10,864 bases of DNA, from NCBI GenBank assembly GCA_959606705.1, contig CAUHLX010000065.1, forward strand, positions 1 to 10,864. Reading direction: 5' to 3'. The notes beneath the pieces are model-generated. The model was not told the origin of the DNA, did no database searches, and saw only the letters and a list, made by a program, of their open reading frames with translations. Of the stretch, positions 1-6,034 are shown piece by piece (position 1 is the stretch's first letter; each line of letters opens with the position of its first letter). The stretch comes from an uncultured Bacillota bacterium. GTDB lineage: Bacteria > Bacillota > Clostridia > Peptostreptococcales > Anaerovoracaceae. A program made the position numbers and the translations under genes.

Positions 1-2
1 AT

Positions 3-152
3 GTGACGAGCTACACCATCAACATTGGCAGCGCCGAAGCAAAAGCTTGCGGCTTTGTAAATGCAGACGGAAGCTTTGCCCCACTGGAAAAAGTGATTGA
101 TCCCGAAAGTGGATGCATCATCATCCGAATCATAGAGGAGGAGTTTCTATGA
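3..152 (+). CDS. Small protein of unknown function (49 aa, or C-terminal part of a longer gene)
   Basis: This frame is open from the left edge to a TGA at 150-152. It could begin with the GTG at position 3, because the overlapping TGA at 4-6 would be the stop of an upstream gene, giving a GTGA stop/start overlap. It could equally be the end of a longer gene cut by the window edge. The product is about 49 residues (starts VTSYTINIGSAEA, ends RIIEEEFL) with no membrane segment and alternating hydrophobic residues suggesting beta strands. Its stop overlaps the ATG of the next plus-strand gene (ATGA at 149-152), so the two are probably translated together. I do not recognise the family. It faces the phage structural operon and does not belong to it. 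Confidence 0.4.
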   Translation: MTSYTINIGSAEAKACGFVNADGSFAPLEKVIDPESGCIIIRIIEEEFL

Positions 153-421
153 CAATCGTATGGATCATGGTAATGGTAATGATTCTTACCATGCCAATCT
201 GGAAAGCGTATCAGTCTCACCACCAGAAAACTGTGTGGGAGAAAAAACAAAAAGAACGCATCGAATATACACGAGAATTCTTAAAGTCCCAAAATCTTTA
301 CGGCCGCGAGCTGGATGAATATGAAATCTCGGAGGCTGCCAGGGAAATGGCTCTGCTCCGATACGACCTTCCGCTTGGTGTCTGCCGTGTTTTAATTGAA
401 AACGAACTCAATACGTTATAA
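149..421 (+). CDS. Small membrane-anchored protein of unknown function (90 aa)
   Basis: The ATG at 149 is chosen because a purine-rich ribosome binding site (GAGGAGGAG, 135-143) lies at the right distance, and the start overlaps the preceding stop as ATGA. An ATG at 113 in the same frame has no such site. Residues 1-17 are almost all hydrophobic (Met/Ile/Val/Trp) and form one likely membrane segment or signal anchor. A short basic and polar helix follows (WEKKQKERIEYTREF), then a more compact C-terminal half. The stop is at 419-421, directly at a terminator hairpin. The function is unknown. As a plus-strand gene converging on the phage tail operon it probably belongs to a different module, either cargo or the neighbouring element. 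Confidence 0.6.
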   Translation: MTIVWIMVMVMILTMPIWKAYQSHHQKTVWEKKQKERIEYTREFLKSQNLYGRELDEYEISEAAREMALLRYDLPLGVCRVLIENELNTL

Positions 422-453
422 AAGAGCCAGCGAAATCTAACGCTGGCTCTTTT
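420..453. terminator. Bidirectional rho-independent terminator between convergent genes
   Basis: A perfect 13-bp inverted repeat (AAAAGAGCCAGCG at 420-432, complement at 441-453) encloses an 8-base loop. Each arm ends in a run of four T when read as the 3' side, so the hairpin can stop transcription from both directions. It overlaps the last bases of the plus-strand gene ending at 421 and the TAA of the frameshifted chaperone product at 452-454. A strong stop here implies that the minus-strand phage late transcript ends at this point, unless it is antiterminated. Confidence 0.8.
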
Positions 454-978
454 ACTCCTCAGCCTCGCTATTTGTCCGTTTCCCGTTTGCCCGCAGACAC
501 AGTTCCATCAAGTCAAAGACCACACCCACCGGAAGTATCAGCGTTTCCTTTGCGGAAAGCCCGTTGATCGTCCCCATCTGCAGGTACTGTGCTTTACTCA
601 GCTTTCGGTTTTTTTTTGCTCAAGCTCGGCCAGGGCCAGATCTTTCTCCTCGTCCTCGATTTCGCGGCCAAAACCCTTCAAGATGGTCTTCACCACGTCA
701 TTCCGGATCTGAGCCGCTTCCAGCGGAGAGGCCATGATCTTCAAACGCTCCGCTTTCAATGTGTCATGGGAATCCATCCCCTCATATCTGCGGGCAAGTT
801 CCCCCTGCTCCGAAAGCACCTCGGCGACCTTGCAAAGCGTCTCAAATCCTTCCGGAGTGCTCTCGTACATCTGTTCCATCAAATCCTCTCCGAACAGTTC
901 CCGGAGCTGGAACATGGCATAGCCGTTGTGGAGCAAAGTGTACTCCTTGCCCCCGAATGCAATCTTTACACTGTTCAT
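452..978 (-). CDS. Tail assembly chaperone, long form made by -1 ribosomal frameshift (175 aa)
   Basis: Siphophages make two tail chaperones from one start, lambda G and GT, by programmed slippage. The long form coats the tape measure and recruits tail tube subunits. Here the zero frame (start at 978) reads CAA AAA AAA ACC and stops at 598-600. A one-base slip back on A AAA AAA (610-616) opens 52 more codons that end at TAA 452-454. The extension begins NRKLSKAQYLQMG and has the hydrophobic and acidic pattern (LPVGVVFDLMELCLRANG) seen in downstream chaperone domains of this phage group. It has no ribosome binding site or start of its own near the junction, which supports frameshifting over independent translation. 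The tape measure gene that should follow is missing. The frameshift is inferred, not demonstrated. Confidence 0.8.
598..978 (-). CDS. Tail assembly chaperone, short form (126 aa, lambda gpG-like)
   Basis: This is the zero-frame product of the chaperone locus. Its N-terminus (MNSVKIAFGGKEYTLLHNGYA) is the beta-rich start common in Firmicute phage tail assembly chaperones, and the rest is mainly acidic and helical. It lies directly after the major tail protein, with only three bases between the TAA of that gene (982-984) and this ATG (978), which is the expected order. The Shine-Dalgarno is weak (a G-rich stretch inside the end of the tail gene), so translation may be coupled. The C-terminus ends LEQKKTES just after the slippery run. 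It acts only during assembly and is not kept in the virion in known systems. Confidence 0.88.
   Translation of the reverse strand: MNSVKIAFGGKEYTLLHNGYAMFQLRELFGEDLMEQMYESTPEGFETLCKVAEVLSEQGELARRYEGMDSHDTLKAERLKIMASPLEAAQIRNDVVKTILKGFGREIEDEEKDLALAELEQKKTES
610..616 (-). other. -1 programmed frameshift site (A AAA AAA)
   Basis: Nine consecutive A residues on the minus strand (609-617) include the classic heptamer A AAA AAA in the correct phase relative to the chaperone frame. Slipping both tRNAs back one base lets Lys-tRNAs re-pair perfectly. The zero-frame stop comes only three codons beyond the site, and the -1 frame stays open for 52 codons. I see no clear stimulatory pseudoknot downstream. 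Long A runs can slip without one, and the polymerase could also slip on them. Confidence 0.8.
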
Positions 979-981
979 GAC

Positions 982-1581
982 TTAAGCCCCCGGGTTTTCC
1001 GGCGCCGGCGGCGTCACACCCAACTTCGTTTTCAGCCAGTCCTGTGCCGCCTTCTCCGCATCAGCCCCCGTGAACTCCTTCGTGATCCGCCAGTCTCCCG
1101 AATTGCACGCAAACACCGTGAAGGTGGTCGGCGTGGTCCCGAAGGTAATCGCGTTTCCGCGGGTGGCAGCGCTGTCATTGCCCAGGGCCGCCCGCACCTT
1201 CGGATAGTAACATGCCTTGTAAATCCGGTCTCCGTTGCGCATCAGCACCTTGTAGTATCCCAGACCCCCATACGGAGGCGTGTCACCCTTGTTGAAGAGC
1301 AGTTCCCCACTCTCTCCAGTCCCAGCCGTGGCGCCATAAACCTTCTGGGCCACATCGTCGGTCATGTCATCCGTCTCCATCGCGATGGTACCGGACGCAA
1401 ACTCACTGATCTGTTCCTGCAGTGCGTCGTCTGCATACAGTTCACCGCTCGCCAGATTGACCGTCAGATCTGCCTTGACCAGCGCTCCGATGTTCAGCAG
1501 TGCATCATATTCCGGAAGCGCATTTTCCGGCTCAGTCTTAAATGGTGCGAACACCGGTCCTTTTGCTCCAAAACTTGCCAT
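982..1581 (-). CDS. Major tail tube protein, phi13 type (199 aa)
   Basis: This is the subunit of the non-contractile tail tube. The start is the ATG at 1581 because GGAAAGGTGAGAG lies just upstream. An in-frame ATG at 1617 would overlap the previous gene. The N-terminus (MASFGAKGPVFAPFKTE) followed by an acidic stretch and an ISEFASGTIAMETDDM segment matches the pattern of the phi13/phiETA-type tail proteins of Firmicute siphophages. The order gp10-like protein, tail protein, chaperone supports the call. The Pro-rich C-terminus (TPPAPENPGA) is probably a flexible tail. No added Ig-like domain is present; the length is usual for the basic tube protein. Confidence 0.85.
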   Translation of the reverse strand: MASFGAKGPVFAPFKTEPENALPEYDALLNIGALVKADLTVNLASGELYADDALQEQISEFASGTIAMETDDMTDDVAQKVYGATAGTGESGELLFNKGDTPPYGGLGYYKVLMRNGDRIYKACYYPKVRAALGNDSAATRGNAITFGTTPTTFTVFACNSGDWRITKEFTGADAEKAAQDWLKTKLGVTPPAPENPGA

Positions 1582-1598
1582 TCTCTCACCTTTCCTTT

Positions 1599-2006
1599 CT
1601 ACAGGCTCGAAAGCCATTCATCATATACTTTTTCTGCGGCAGATACCGCTGTGTCCGCCGCGCGCTCATTGGCATCCCGGATGAACGGCCTTGCCGCTTG
1701 TCCCCGTTTACCATACTCATTTACAAATGCGACTTCCGCGTTGCGGTTTCCGTCTTTGTTCGTTCCCTGGGGATACATGGAGATGGATTTCCCATCTCTA
1801 GTGCGCTTCGGATTCCCGGCCTTGATTGAACCCAGCGTCATGCCGGTTCGGTGCACCCCGTAGGCCAAACCTTTCGCTTTCTGGGCAGAAGCGACTATTT
1901 CCGCCTCCGCCCCCAGCATTTCATCCAGTACCGGATCCGGGAGTGATGCCATCTCATCCAGCGTCAGCTCCATTGCTTCAAATCCGTTTACCTCAAGCTT
2001 CGCCAT
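1599..2006 (-). CDS. HK97 gp10-like head-tail joining protein (135 aa)
   Basis: This is a minor structural protein of the neck, in the position of the HK97 gp10 family between the tail-terminator-like gene and the major tail protein. The start is set at the ATG at 2006 (MAKLEVNGFEAMELTLDEM). The frame is open to 2057, but that extra segment lies inside the upstream gene and lacks a ribosome site. The family signature is an N-terminal helix rich in Leu/Met, then an Ala-rich helix and a conserved C-terminal region (here AEVAFVNEYGKRGQAARPFI) typical of gp10 proteins, where a basic region precedes an ARPF motif. The ARPF motif is clearly visible. The start overlaps the upstream gene by 14 bases. 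Confidence 0.82.
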   Translation of the reverse strand: MAKLEVNGFEAMELTLDEMASLPDPVLDEMLGAEAEIVASAQKAKGLAYGVHRTGMTLGSIKAGNPKRTRDGKSISMYPQGTNKDGNRNAEVAFVNEYGKRGQAARPFIRDANERAADTAVSAAEKVYDEWLSSL

Positions 2007-2337
2007 CCACACCAGCCCCCTCTGCCATCTCACATTCAAACACCAGGTGCTGGCCATCCTGATCGGAGGCGTTCGTCATCTCCGGCCAAGTGAAACCGGA
2101 GGTGAAGAGAGCCCGCTTGATATCCTTCGATCGGCTTACACTGTTATAGGACAGCGGGCAGAAAAAATGCACCTGCACGAGATATCTCTCATGCCGTGGT
2201 GCATCGTCGCCAAAGTCTGCGCCCAGGGTAGAATAGTCGAACGCGAAGTATCGCTCAGAATCTCCCTGGTAGGTGCCGGGGGAAATAGGATCCCCGAATC
2301 CATAAAGCGCGGATATGATCTTTTGGTTTACGCTCAC
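1993..2337 (-). CDS. Tail terminator / tail completion-like protein (114 aa)
   Basis: It starts with GTG at 2337, overlapping the TGA of the adaptor gene (GTGA), so it is translationally coupled. The protein opens with a short helix (MSVNQKIISALYGFGDPI), then a region rich in aromatics and beta strands (RYLVQVHFFCPL), followed by an SKDIKRAL helix and a C-terminal strand segment. This matches the layout of proteins that cap the tail tube and join it to the neck, though the usual order places tail terminators after the gp10-like gene and here it precedes it. The name is assigned mostly by position and fold pattern. A minor capsid or neck protein is the alternative. Confidence 0.6.
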   Translation of the reverse strand: MSVNQKIISALYGFGDPISPGTYQGDSERYFAFDYSTLGADFGDDAPRHERYLVQVHFFCPLSYNSVSRSKDIKRALFTSGFTWPEMTNASDQDGQHLVFECEMAEGAGVDGEA

Positions 2338-2651
2338 CGCTTCGCCCCCTTTACCTCTGAGCAGTTCAACTCCATCAGCTCCCCATCCTTCGTGTAGGCT
2401 CGTTCCACCTTGTAGCGCTTCCCGTCGTAGTCCACCAGCTTCTCGCCAGCGTAGTCGCAGGCCCTCACCACAAAGGCAATGATCAGCGCAAGGCCGGTCC
2501 GCATTGCTTCGTAAAATTCCATTCTCCGAACGGACTGCACATCAACAAACACCTCCCGCGCCGTCTCTATGGCATCAACCGGATATCCATCCGCATCTGT
2601 TCCGGAGGTGACCAACACCAGCTCAGCTGTTTCCCGATACCGCACCCGCAT
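2334..2651 (-). CDS. Head closure / head-tail adaptor, SPP1 gp16-like (about 105 aa)
   Basis: This protein would close the connector pore after DNA packaging and form the tail docking surface. The sequence RYRETAELVLVTSG, a turn (DADGYPVD), REVFVDVQSVRRMEFYEAMR, then EKLVDYDGKRYKVERAY is the beta-barrel pattern of the phage head-tail adaptor family. The frame is open from 2699, but that would overlap the connector gene by 77 bases. Likely starts are ATG 2660, ATG 2651 or GTG 2645. I chose 2651 as a compromise; GTG 2645 has the best-spaced GGAGG, eight bases upstream. Its stop overlaps the next start by four bases. Confidence 0.75.
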   Translation of the reverse strand: MRVRYRETAELVLVTSGTDADGYPVDAIETAREVFVDVQSVRRMEFYEAMRTGLALIIAFVVRACDYAGEKLVDYDGKRYKVERAYTKDGELMELNCSEVKGAKR

Positions 2652-2919
2652 CACCTCCATACTCTCCGGACAGGGCCATGCTGTCCCGAAGGCCCTCAAA
2701 GTCCCTCTGGAATTTCTCGCTGTTATCCGCGTATCCGAAGTTGGCTTTCACATACAGCTTGATCGCCTGCCTCACCAGAGGATCCGCTTCGTCCAGCTTA
2801 TTCACTCCGGAGATTCGCATGTCCGCTTTACACGCTTCCACCATCGGCAGGATCTCGTCCTCATCAAAGATCGTGGACTTGACCCTGAGAATCGTTTTCA
2901 GTTCATCCAGCAGGGCCAT
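2623..2919 (-). CDS. Head-tail connector, HK97 gp6-like (98 aa)
   Basis: This helical ring protein binds below the portal and is the first neck component. The opening MALLDELKTILRVKSTIFDED, then EILPMVEACKADMRISGV and a helix containing PLVRQAIKLYVKANFGY, is the typical all-alpha gp6/connector pattern, in which an early short helix is followed by a helix carrying a conserved ADMR-like motif. The start at 2919 is preceded by GTGAGGTGAGGG at proper distance, 18 bases after the capsid stop. The C-terminus (EYGGDAGAVSGNS) is Gly-rich and overlaps the start of the adaptor gene. Confidence 0.82.
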   Translation of the reverse strand: MALLDELKTILRVKSTIFDEDEILPMVEACKADMRISGVNKLDEADPLVRQAIKLYVKANFGYADNSEKFQRDFEGLRDSMALSGEYGGDAGAVSGNS

Positions 2920-2937
2920 TCCCTCACCTCACTTTCT

Positions 2938-4161
2938 TTATGCGGCCCCATTCTTCTTGGTCAGCGTCACCAGGGAGCTCTTGTCCACAGTCTTTCCGTC
3001 CACCAGCATGATTGCCTTAGTCACCTGATCGTCCGTCTCGTTGTCTTCGTACCGCTTCACTGTAAGGTTCAAATTGGTATTGAGCACGTAATCCTTCGGG
3101 TTGAACAGAGCAGCAAACAGGGTAGCCTTTGTTACTGTGTCCGCGTAGGATTCCATATAGTCGTTCAGGACAACCGTGCGGCCCAGGAGGGTTCGCTCCG
3201 GCTTCCCGCCGATCCCATAGTTTACGCGGGCGATGGGCTGTTTCTGTGCGTCCACCATGCCGATAAAGGCCATGAACGTCTTTTTCGTCATCAGCCATAC
3301 CGCCCCGTTTTCATAGGCCAGCGGAAGAGCAGCTTCCGCGGTGACCAGGGTATCATATCCCAGTTTTCCCGCCGCAGTCACTTCCAGCGCCTGTCCTGCT
3401 TCCGGCGTCTCCATCAGAATGCCTTTCGGCTGTCCGGTTCCGGTGCCCATCAGGATCGCTTGCTCCAGCGCCTTCGTCATGGCTTCGGTGACATTCTGGA
3501 TAAAGGTCGATTCAAACACCGCCAGCGCCATTGTGTCAGTCTCCAGGCTTACGGAGATGGCACAGCGCAACTTGTTGTACGCAAAGTCGATACTGCCGGT
3601 GGTCTTCTTCTGCTTGTCACTGCCGGCCCCCTCCGCCACCCAGACCGCCGTGGGCTTCACGGTGGAGGTGGGGATCTTCACACCGCCCTTGTAGGCCGTC
3701 CGGGTCACCAGTGGCAGAATCATACCTGTGGATTCCATTTTCTCGATGATTTTCTCCAAAACTGTCGTGGGGATCAGGACACCAACGTCAGACGTCTTTG
3801 TGTTCTGATTCGCGTTCAGGAACTCTCCCGGCATCGACTTCCCATATACCACGTGGTTCATGAACGCCTTTCGGTACTCGGTACTATTCAGCATGTCTTC
3901 CGCCTCCGCCGTTCCGCCAAACGTCTCGGCCACACGGCCGCTGCGCACCTGCACGCTGTAGTCTTCCAGATTCGCTCCCACAGTGTTCCCTTCCAGCGCC
4001 CGCAGGTTCGCCTGCGCCTGCGCGGCCTCCTCGAACTTTGCGTCCAGGTCCTCGATCTCCTGCTTCTTCGCCGCAAACCCCTCCATGTCTCCTGCGTCAA
4101 TCAGCTGTTGGGCCTGATCCAGCATTGCCTTTCTCTCATTCAGATATTTCTCTTTTGTCAT
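2938..4161 (-). CDS. Major capsid protein, HK97 fold (407 aa)
   Basis: This protein forms the icosahedral shell. Residues 1-55 are a Glu/Ala/Lys-rich coiled coil (LNERKAMLDQAQQL, AAKKQEIEDLDAKFEEA), the delta or scaffolding domain that the phage protease removes. A linker follows, and the body begins around residue 120. The motif VLIPTTVLEKIIEKM (128-142) is the conserved start of the capsid body, and KGILMETPEAG and LNDYMESYADTV mark the later region. The length is usual for the group. The ATG at 4161 overlaps the protease TGA (ATGA), with GGGAGGTG upstream. Cleavage would probably fall between about residues 100 and 125, but the exact site cannot be read. Confidence 0.95.
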   Translation of the reverse strand: MTKEKYLNERKAMLDQAQQLIDAGDMEGFAAKKQEIEDLDAKFEEAAQAQANLRALEGNTVGANLEDYSVQVRSGRVAETFGGTAEAEDMLNSTEYRKAFMNHVVYGKSMPGEFLNANQNTKTSDVGVLIPTTVLEKIIEKMESTGMILPLVTRTAYKGGVKIPTSTVKPTAVWVAEGAGSDKQKKTTGSIDFAYNKLRCAISVSLETDTMALAVFESTFIQNVTEAMTKALEQAILMGTGTGQPKGILMETPEAGQALEVTAAGKLGYDTLVTAEAALPLAYENGAVWLMTKKTFMAFIGMVDAQKQPIARVNYGIGGKPERTLLGRTVVLNDYMESYADTVTKATLFAALFNPKDYVLNTNLNLTVKRYEDNETDDQVTKAIMLVDGKTVDKSSLVTLTKKNGAA

Positions 4162-4835
4162 TTGGCACCTCCCAAATTCAATAGCGCAAGCTCTGCCCGC
4201 GCTTTCTCCACTAATAACTCCGCCTGATCTTCAAGCGGATCTCGAATCATGTTTCTGATTTTCTCTACCGTTTCCGGCGGAAGAATTGTCGACCCATATG
4301 CGGCTACCAGCTGCACCGGCGGCTCTGTAATACCGTCCACCAGCCCAGCGTCCACCGCCTCCTGCCCGGTCAGCCAGGTCTCCCGGTCCATCATGGCCAA
4401 AATTTCCGTCTCAGGCTTTCCGGTTTTCTCTGTGTATGCCGCCGCCATAGCACGGTTTGCCTCCTGCAGTACGCCACTCTTGTGGTCCATTGTGCGGTAA
4501 TCTCCTTCAGCGCAGCTTGACACATTGTGCACCATAACCATTCCCGTCGGAGTAATGTCCGACGACCCCGCGCACATAATGACACTGGCCGCGCTGGCCG
4601 CCAAACCCACCACATGGATTCTGACGTCCCCGGTATATCCCCGCAGCGCCGAATAGATCTCCGACCCGGCAAAGATATCTCCGCCACCAGAGTTTATGTA
4701 CACATCCAGCGGCTGCCCCATCGCTTTGTCAATTGCCTGCTGCACATCACGCGGGCACGTGGCTTCCATATCGAGCCATTCATAGATCCATTTGTCGCTG
4801 TTTGTGACAATGGCTCCTTTGATATCCACCCTCAA
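4158..4835 (-). CDS. Prohead protease, ClpP-like serine peptidase (225 aa)
   Basis: This protease matures the prohead by removing the capsid delta domain. The ClpP (S14) fold is visible: VYINSGGGDIFAGSEIYSAL (45-64) is the substrate-binding loop, GLAASAASVI (77-86) holds the catalytic Ser81, MVHN (101-104) holds His103, and MMDRETWLTGQEAVDAGLVD (148-167) supplies Asp150 as the third residue. All catalytic residues are present, so the enzyme should be active. The start is TTG at 4835, overlapping the portal TGA (TTGA), with AAGGTG seven bases before it. GTG at 4829 is a weaker alternative. The C-terminal 50 residues are a helical extension that may act in shell assembly. Confidence 0.93.
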   Translation of the reverse strand: MRVDIKGAIVTNSDKWIYEWLDMEATCPRDVQQAIDKAMGQPLDVYINSGGGDIFAGSEIYSALRGYTGDVRIHVVGLAASAASVIMCAGSSDITPTGMVMVHNVSSCAEGDYRTMDHKSGVLQEANRAMAAAYTEKTGKPETEILAMMDRETWLTGQEAVDAGLVDGITEPPVQLVAAYGSTILPPETVEKIRNMIRDPLEDQAELLVEKARAELALLNLGGAK

Positions 4836-6004
4836 TCTGTTTCACCTTCCTCCCCTTGATCTACGGCTGGCGTATCCAATCGTCTTACAGGCATATCCCC
4901 ACCGTCCAGCGGTGCCAGATTCAGCACTGCCCGCCACTCGTTTGGCGTGAGCGCACCGCGGTCCACCATCGCCTGCAGTCCCAGCTTCGTGCTCATACTG
5001 GCCGTGGCCAGGTTGGCCGCCTCAAAGACAATACTGTTCCCGCATCCTCTCTCACGCCGGCTGAATAGTTTCCGGGTGTATTCTCCCGACAGCTCGATCA
5101 CCACCGGTTCTACCTCGGATTCATAGTAGGCATTCCATTCGTCCTCATCGTAGCTACTCTGGACGATCTTCTCGTTGGTGTTGAACAGGGAGTAAATCCG
5201 CTTTGTGGTGCGATCCATCTGAGCGGCGTTCGGAACGTAATCCTTCGGCTCCACGCGGACCGCCTCCGCTTTTGCATCGGACGCCGCCACGCCGATCGAT
5301 GCGCTGTCCATGCTCAAATAATTGTCCGCGAATCGCTTTGCCTCTGCTGTCAAATCTTCGGGCCGCATGGATTTCGTAAATTTCAGCAGCCATTGAATGA
5401 CACTGGAATTTTTGATTGCTCTCACAATTCCCTGATCTGTTGTCGTGACGATCTGCATCAGCGGAGCCAGCGCCGGCGCGATGGGATCGCCAAAAATATC
5501 GTTGGTGTTGAAATCCTGCCGTAGATGAATCAAATCACAGTAGGGAAAGGTGAAGTTCTTCCCGTTCTGGAAATAGAATTTCAGATACAGTTCCCCACTC
5601 CTGCTGTAAATTGCCTCTCCGGACACTGCCGGCACCGGATAGATTTCGACCGGAAATCCATTCTCGTCCCGGATGATCACGGCGAAGGCGTTGTTGTTGA
5701 GGCAGAGCTGGGTCGCCAACTTCTCCTGGAGCTTCTGCCCCGTCATGTACGGGTTCGGCTCCTCTAAGAGGAAACGGATGTAGGGAAGCGGATTCGTTTC
5801 CAACTTCCGGATTCCGTCTCGCTGTACGGTCTGGCGGATATGCTTTCCGACCAGCTTTCCCACAGCCTTTGCTTTTGGCCGCAGGCAGGCCCGCACGATA
5901 TCCGATTGATACACCTTCCCGTCCCAGCTGTAAAATCCGTTCCCTCGGTCCGTAACCATCCGGAACCGCACCTCACCGGGCGATCGGTTGAAGATACGCC
6001 CCAT
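4832..6004 (-). CDS. Portal protein, HK97 gp3-like (390 aa)
   Basis: This dodecameric ring at one vertex is the DNA channel and the terminase docking site. Features of the phage portal family are present: an early helix (RPKAKAVGKLVGKHIRQ), LLEEPNPYMTGQKLQEKLA, then LCLNNNAFAVIIRDENGFPVEIYPVPA, and the C-terminal LTPNEWRAVLNLAPLDGGD found near the end of many portals. At 390 residues it is normal for the group. The first in-frame ATG is at 6004, but the perfect Shine-Dalgarno AAGGAGGTGATC (6025-6036) lies about 20 bases upstream, which is unusually far. An ATC codon at 6020-6022 is in frame and ideally spaced, so the true start may differ. The gene lies 30 bases after the large terminase. Confidence 0.92.
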   Translation of the reverse strand: MGRIFNRSPGEVRFRMVTDRGNGFYSWDGKVYQSDIVRACLRPKAKAVGKLVGKHIRQTVQRDGIRKLETNPLPYIRFLLEEPNPYMTGQKLQEKLATQLCLNNNAFAVIIRDENGFPVEIYPVPAVSGEAIYSRSGELYLKFYFQNGKNFTFPYCDLIHLRQDFNTNDIFGDPIAPALAPLMQIVTTTDQGIVRAIKNSSVIQWLLKFTKSMRPEDLTAEAKRFADNYLSMDSASIGVAASDAKAEAVRVEPKDYVPNAAQMDRTTKRIYSLFNTNEKIVQSSYDEDEWNAYYESEVEPVVIELSGEYTRKLFSRRERGCGNSIVFEAANLATASMSTKLGLQAMVDRGALTPNEWRAVLNLAPLDGGDMPVRRLDTPAVDQGEEGETD

Positions 6005-6034
6005 TTTCTCTCTGATACTGATAAGATCACCTCC

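Noticed and set aside
589..1863. Long plus-strand open frame of 424 codons opposite the tail genes
   Set aside because: It runs antisense to three well-supported phage genes, has Arg/His/Ser-rich low-quality composition and no ribosome binding site. It is a shadow of the high-GC third codon positions.
2569..4227. Plus-strand open frame of 552 codons opposite the capsid gene
   Set aside because: It is antisense to the major capsid and connector genes, which have clear family motifs and tight stop/start overlaps. Composition is typical of a shadow frame.
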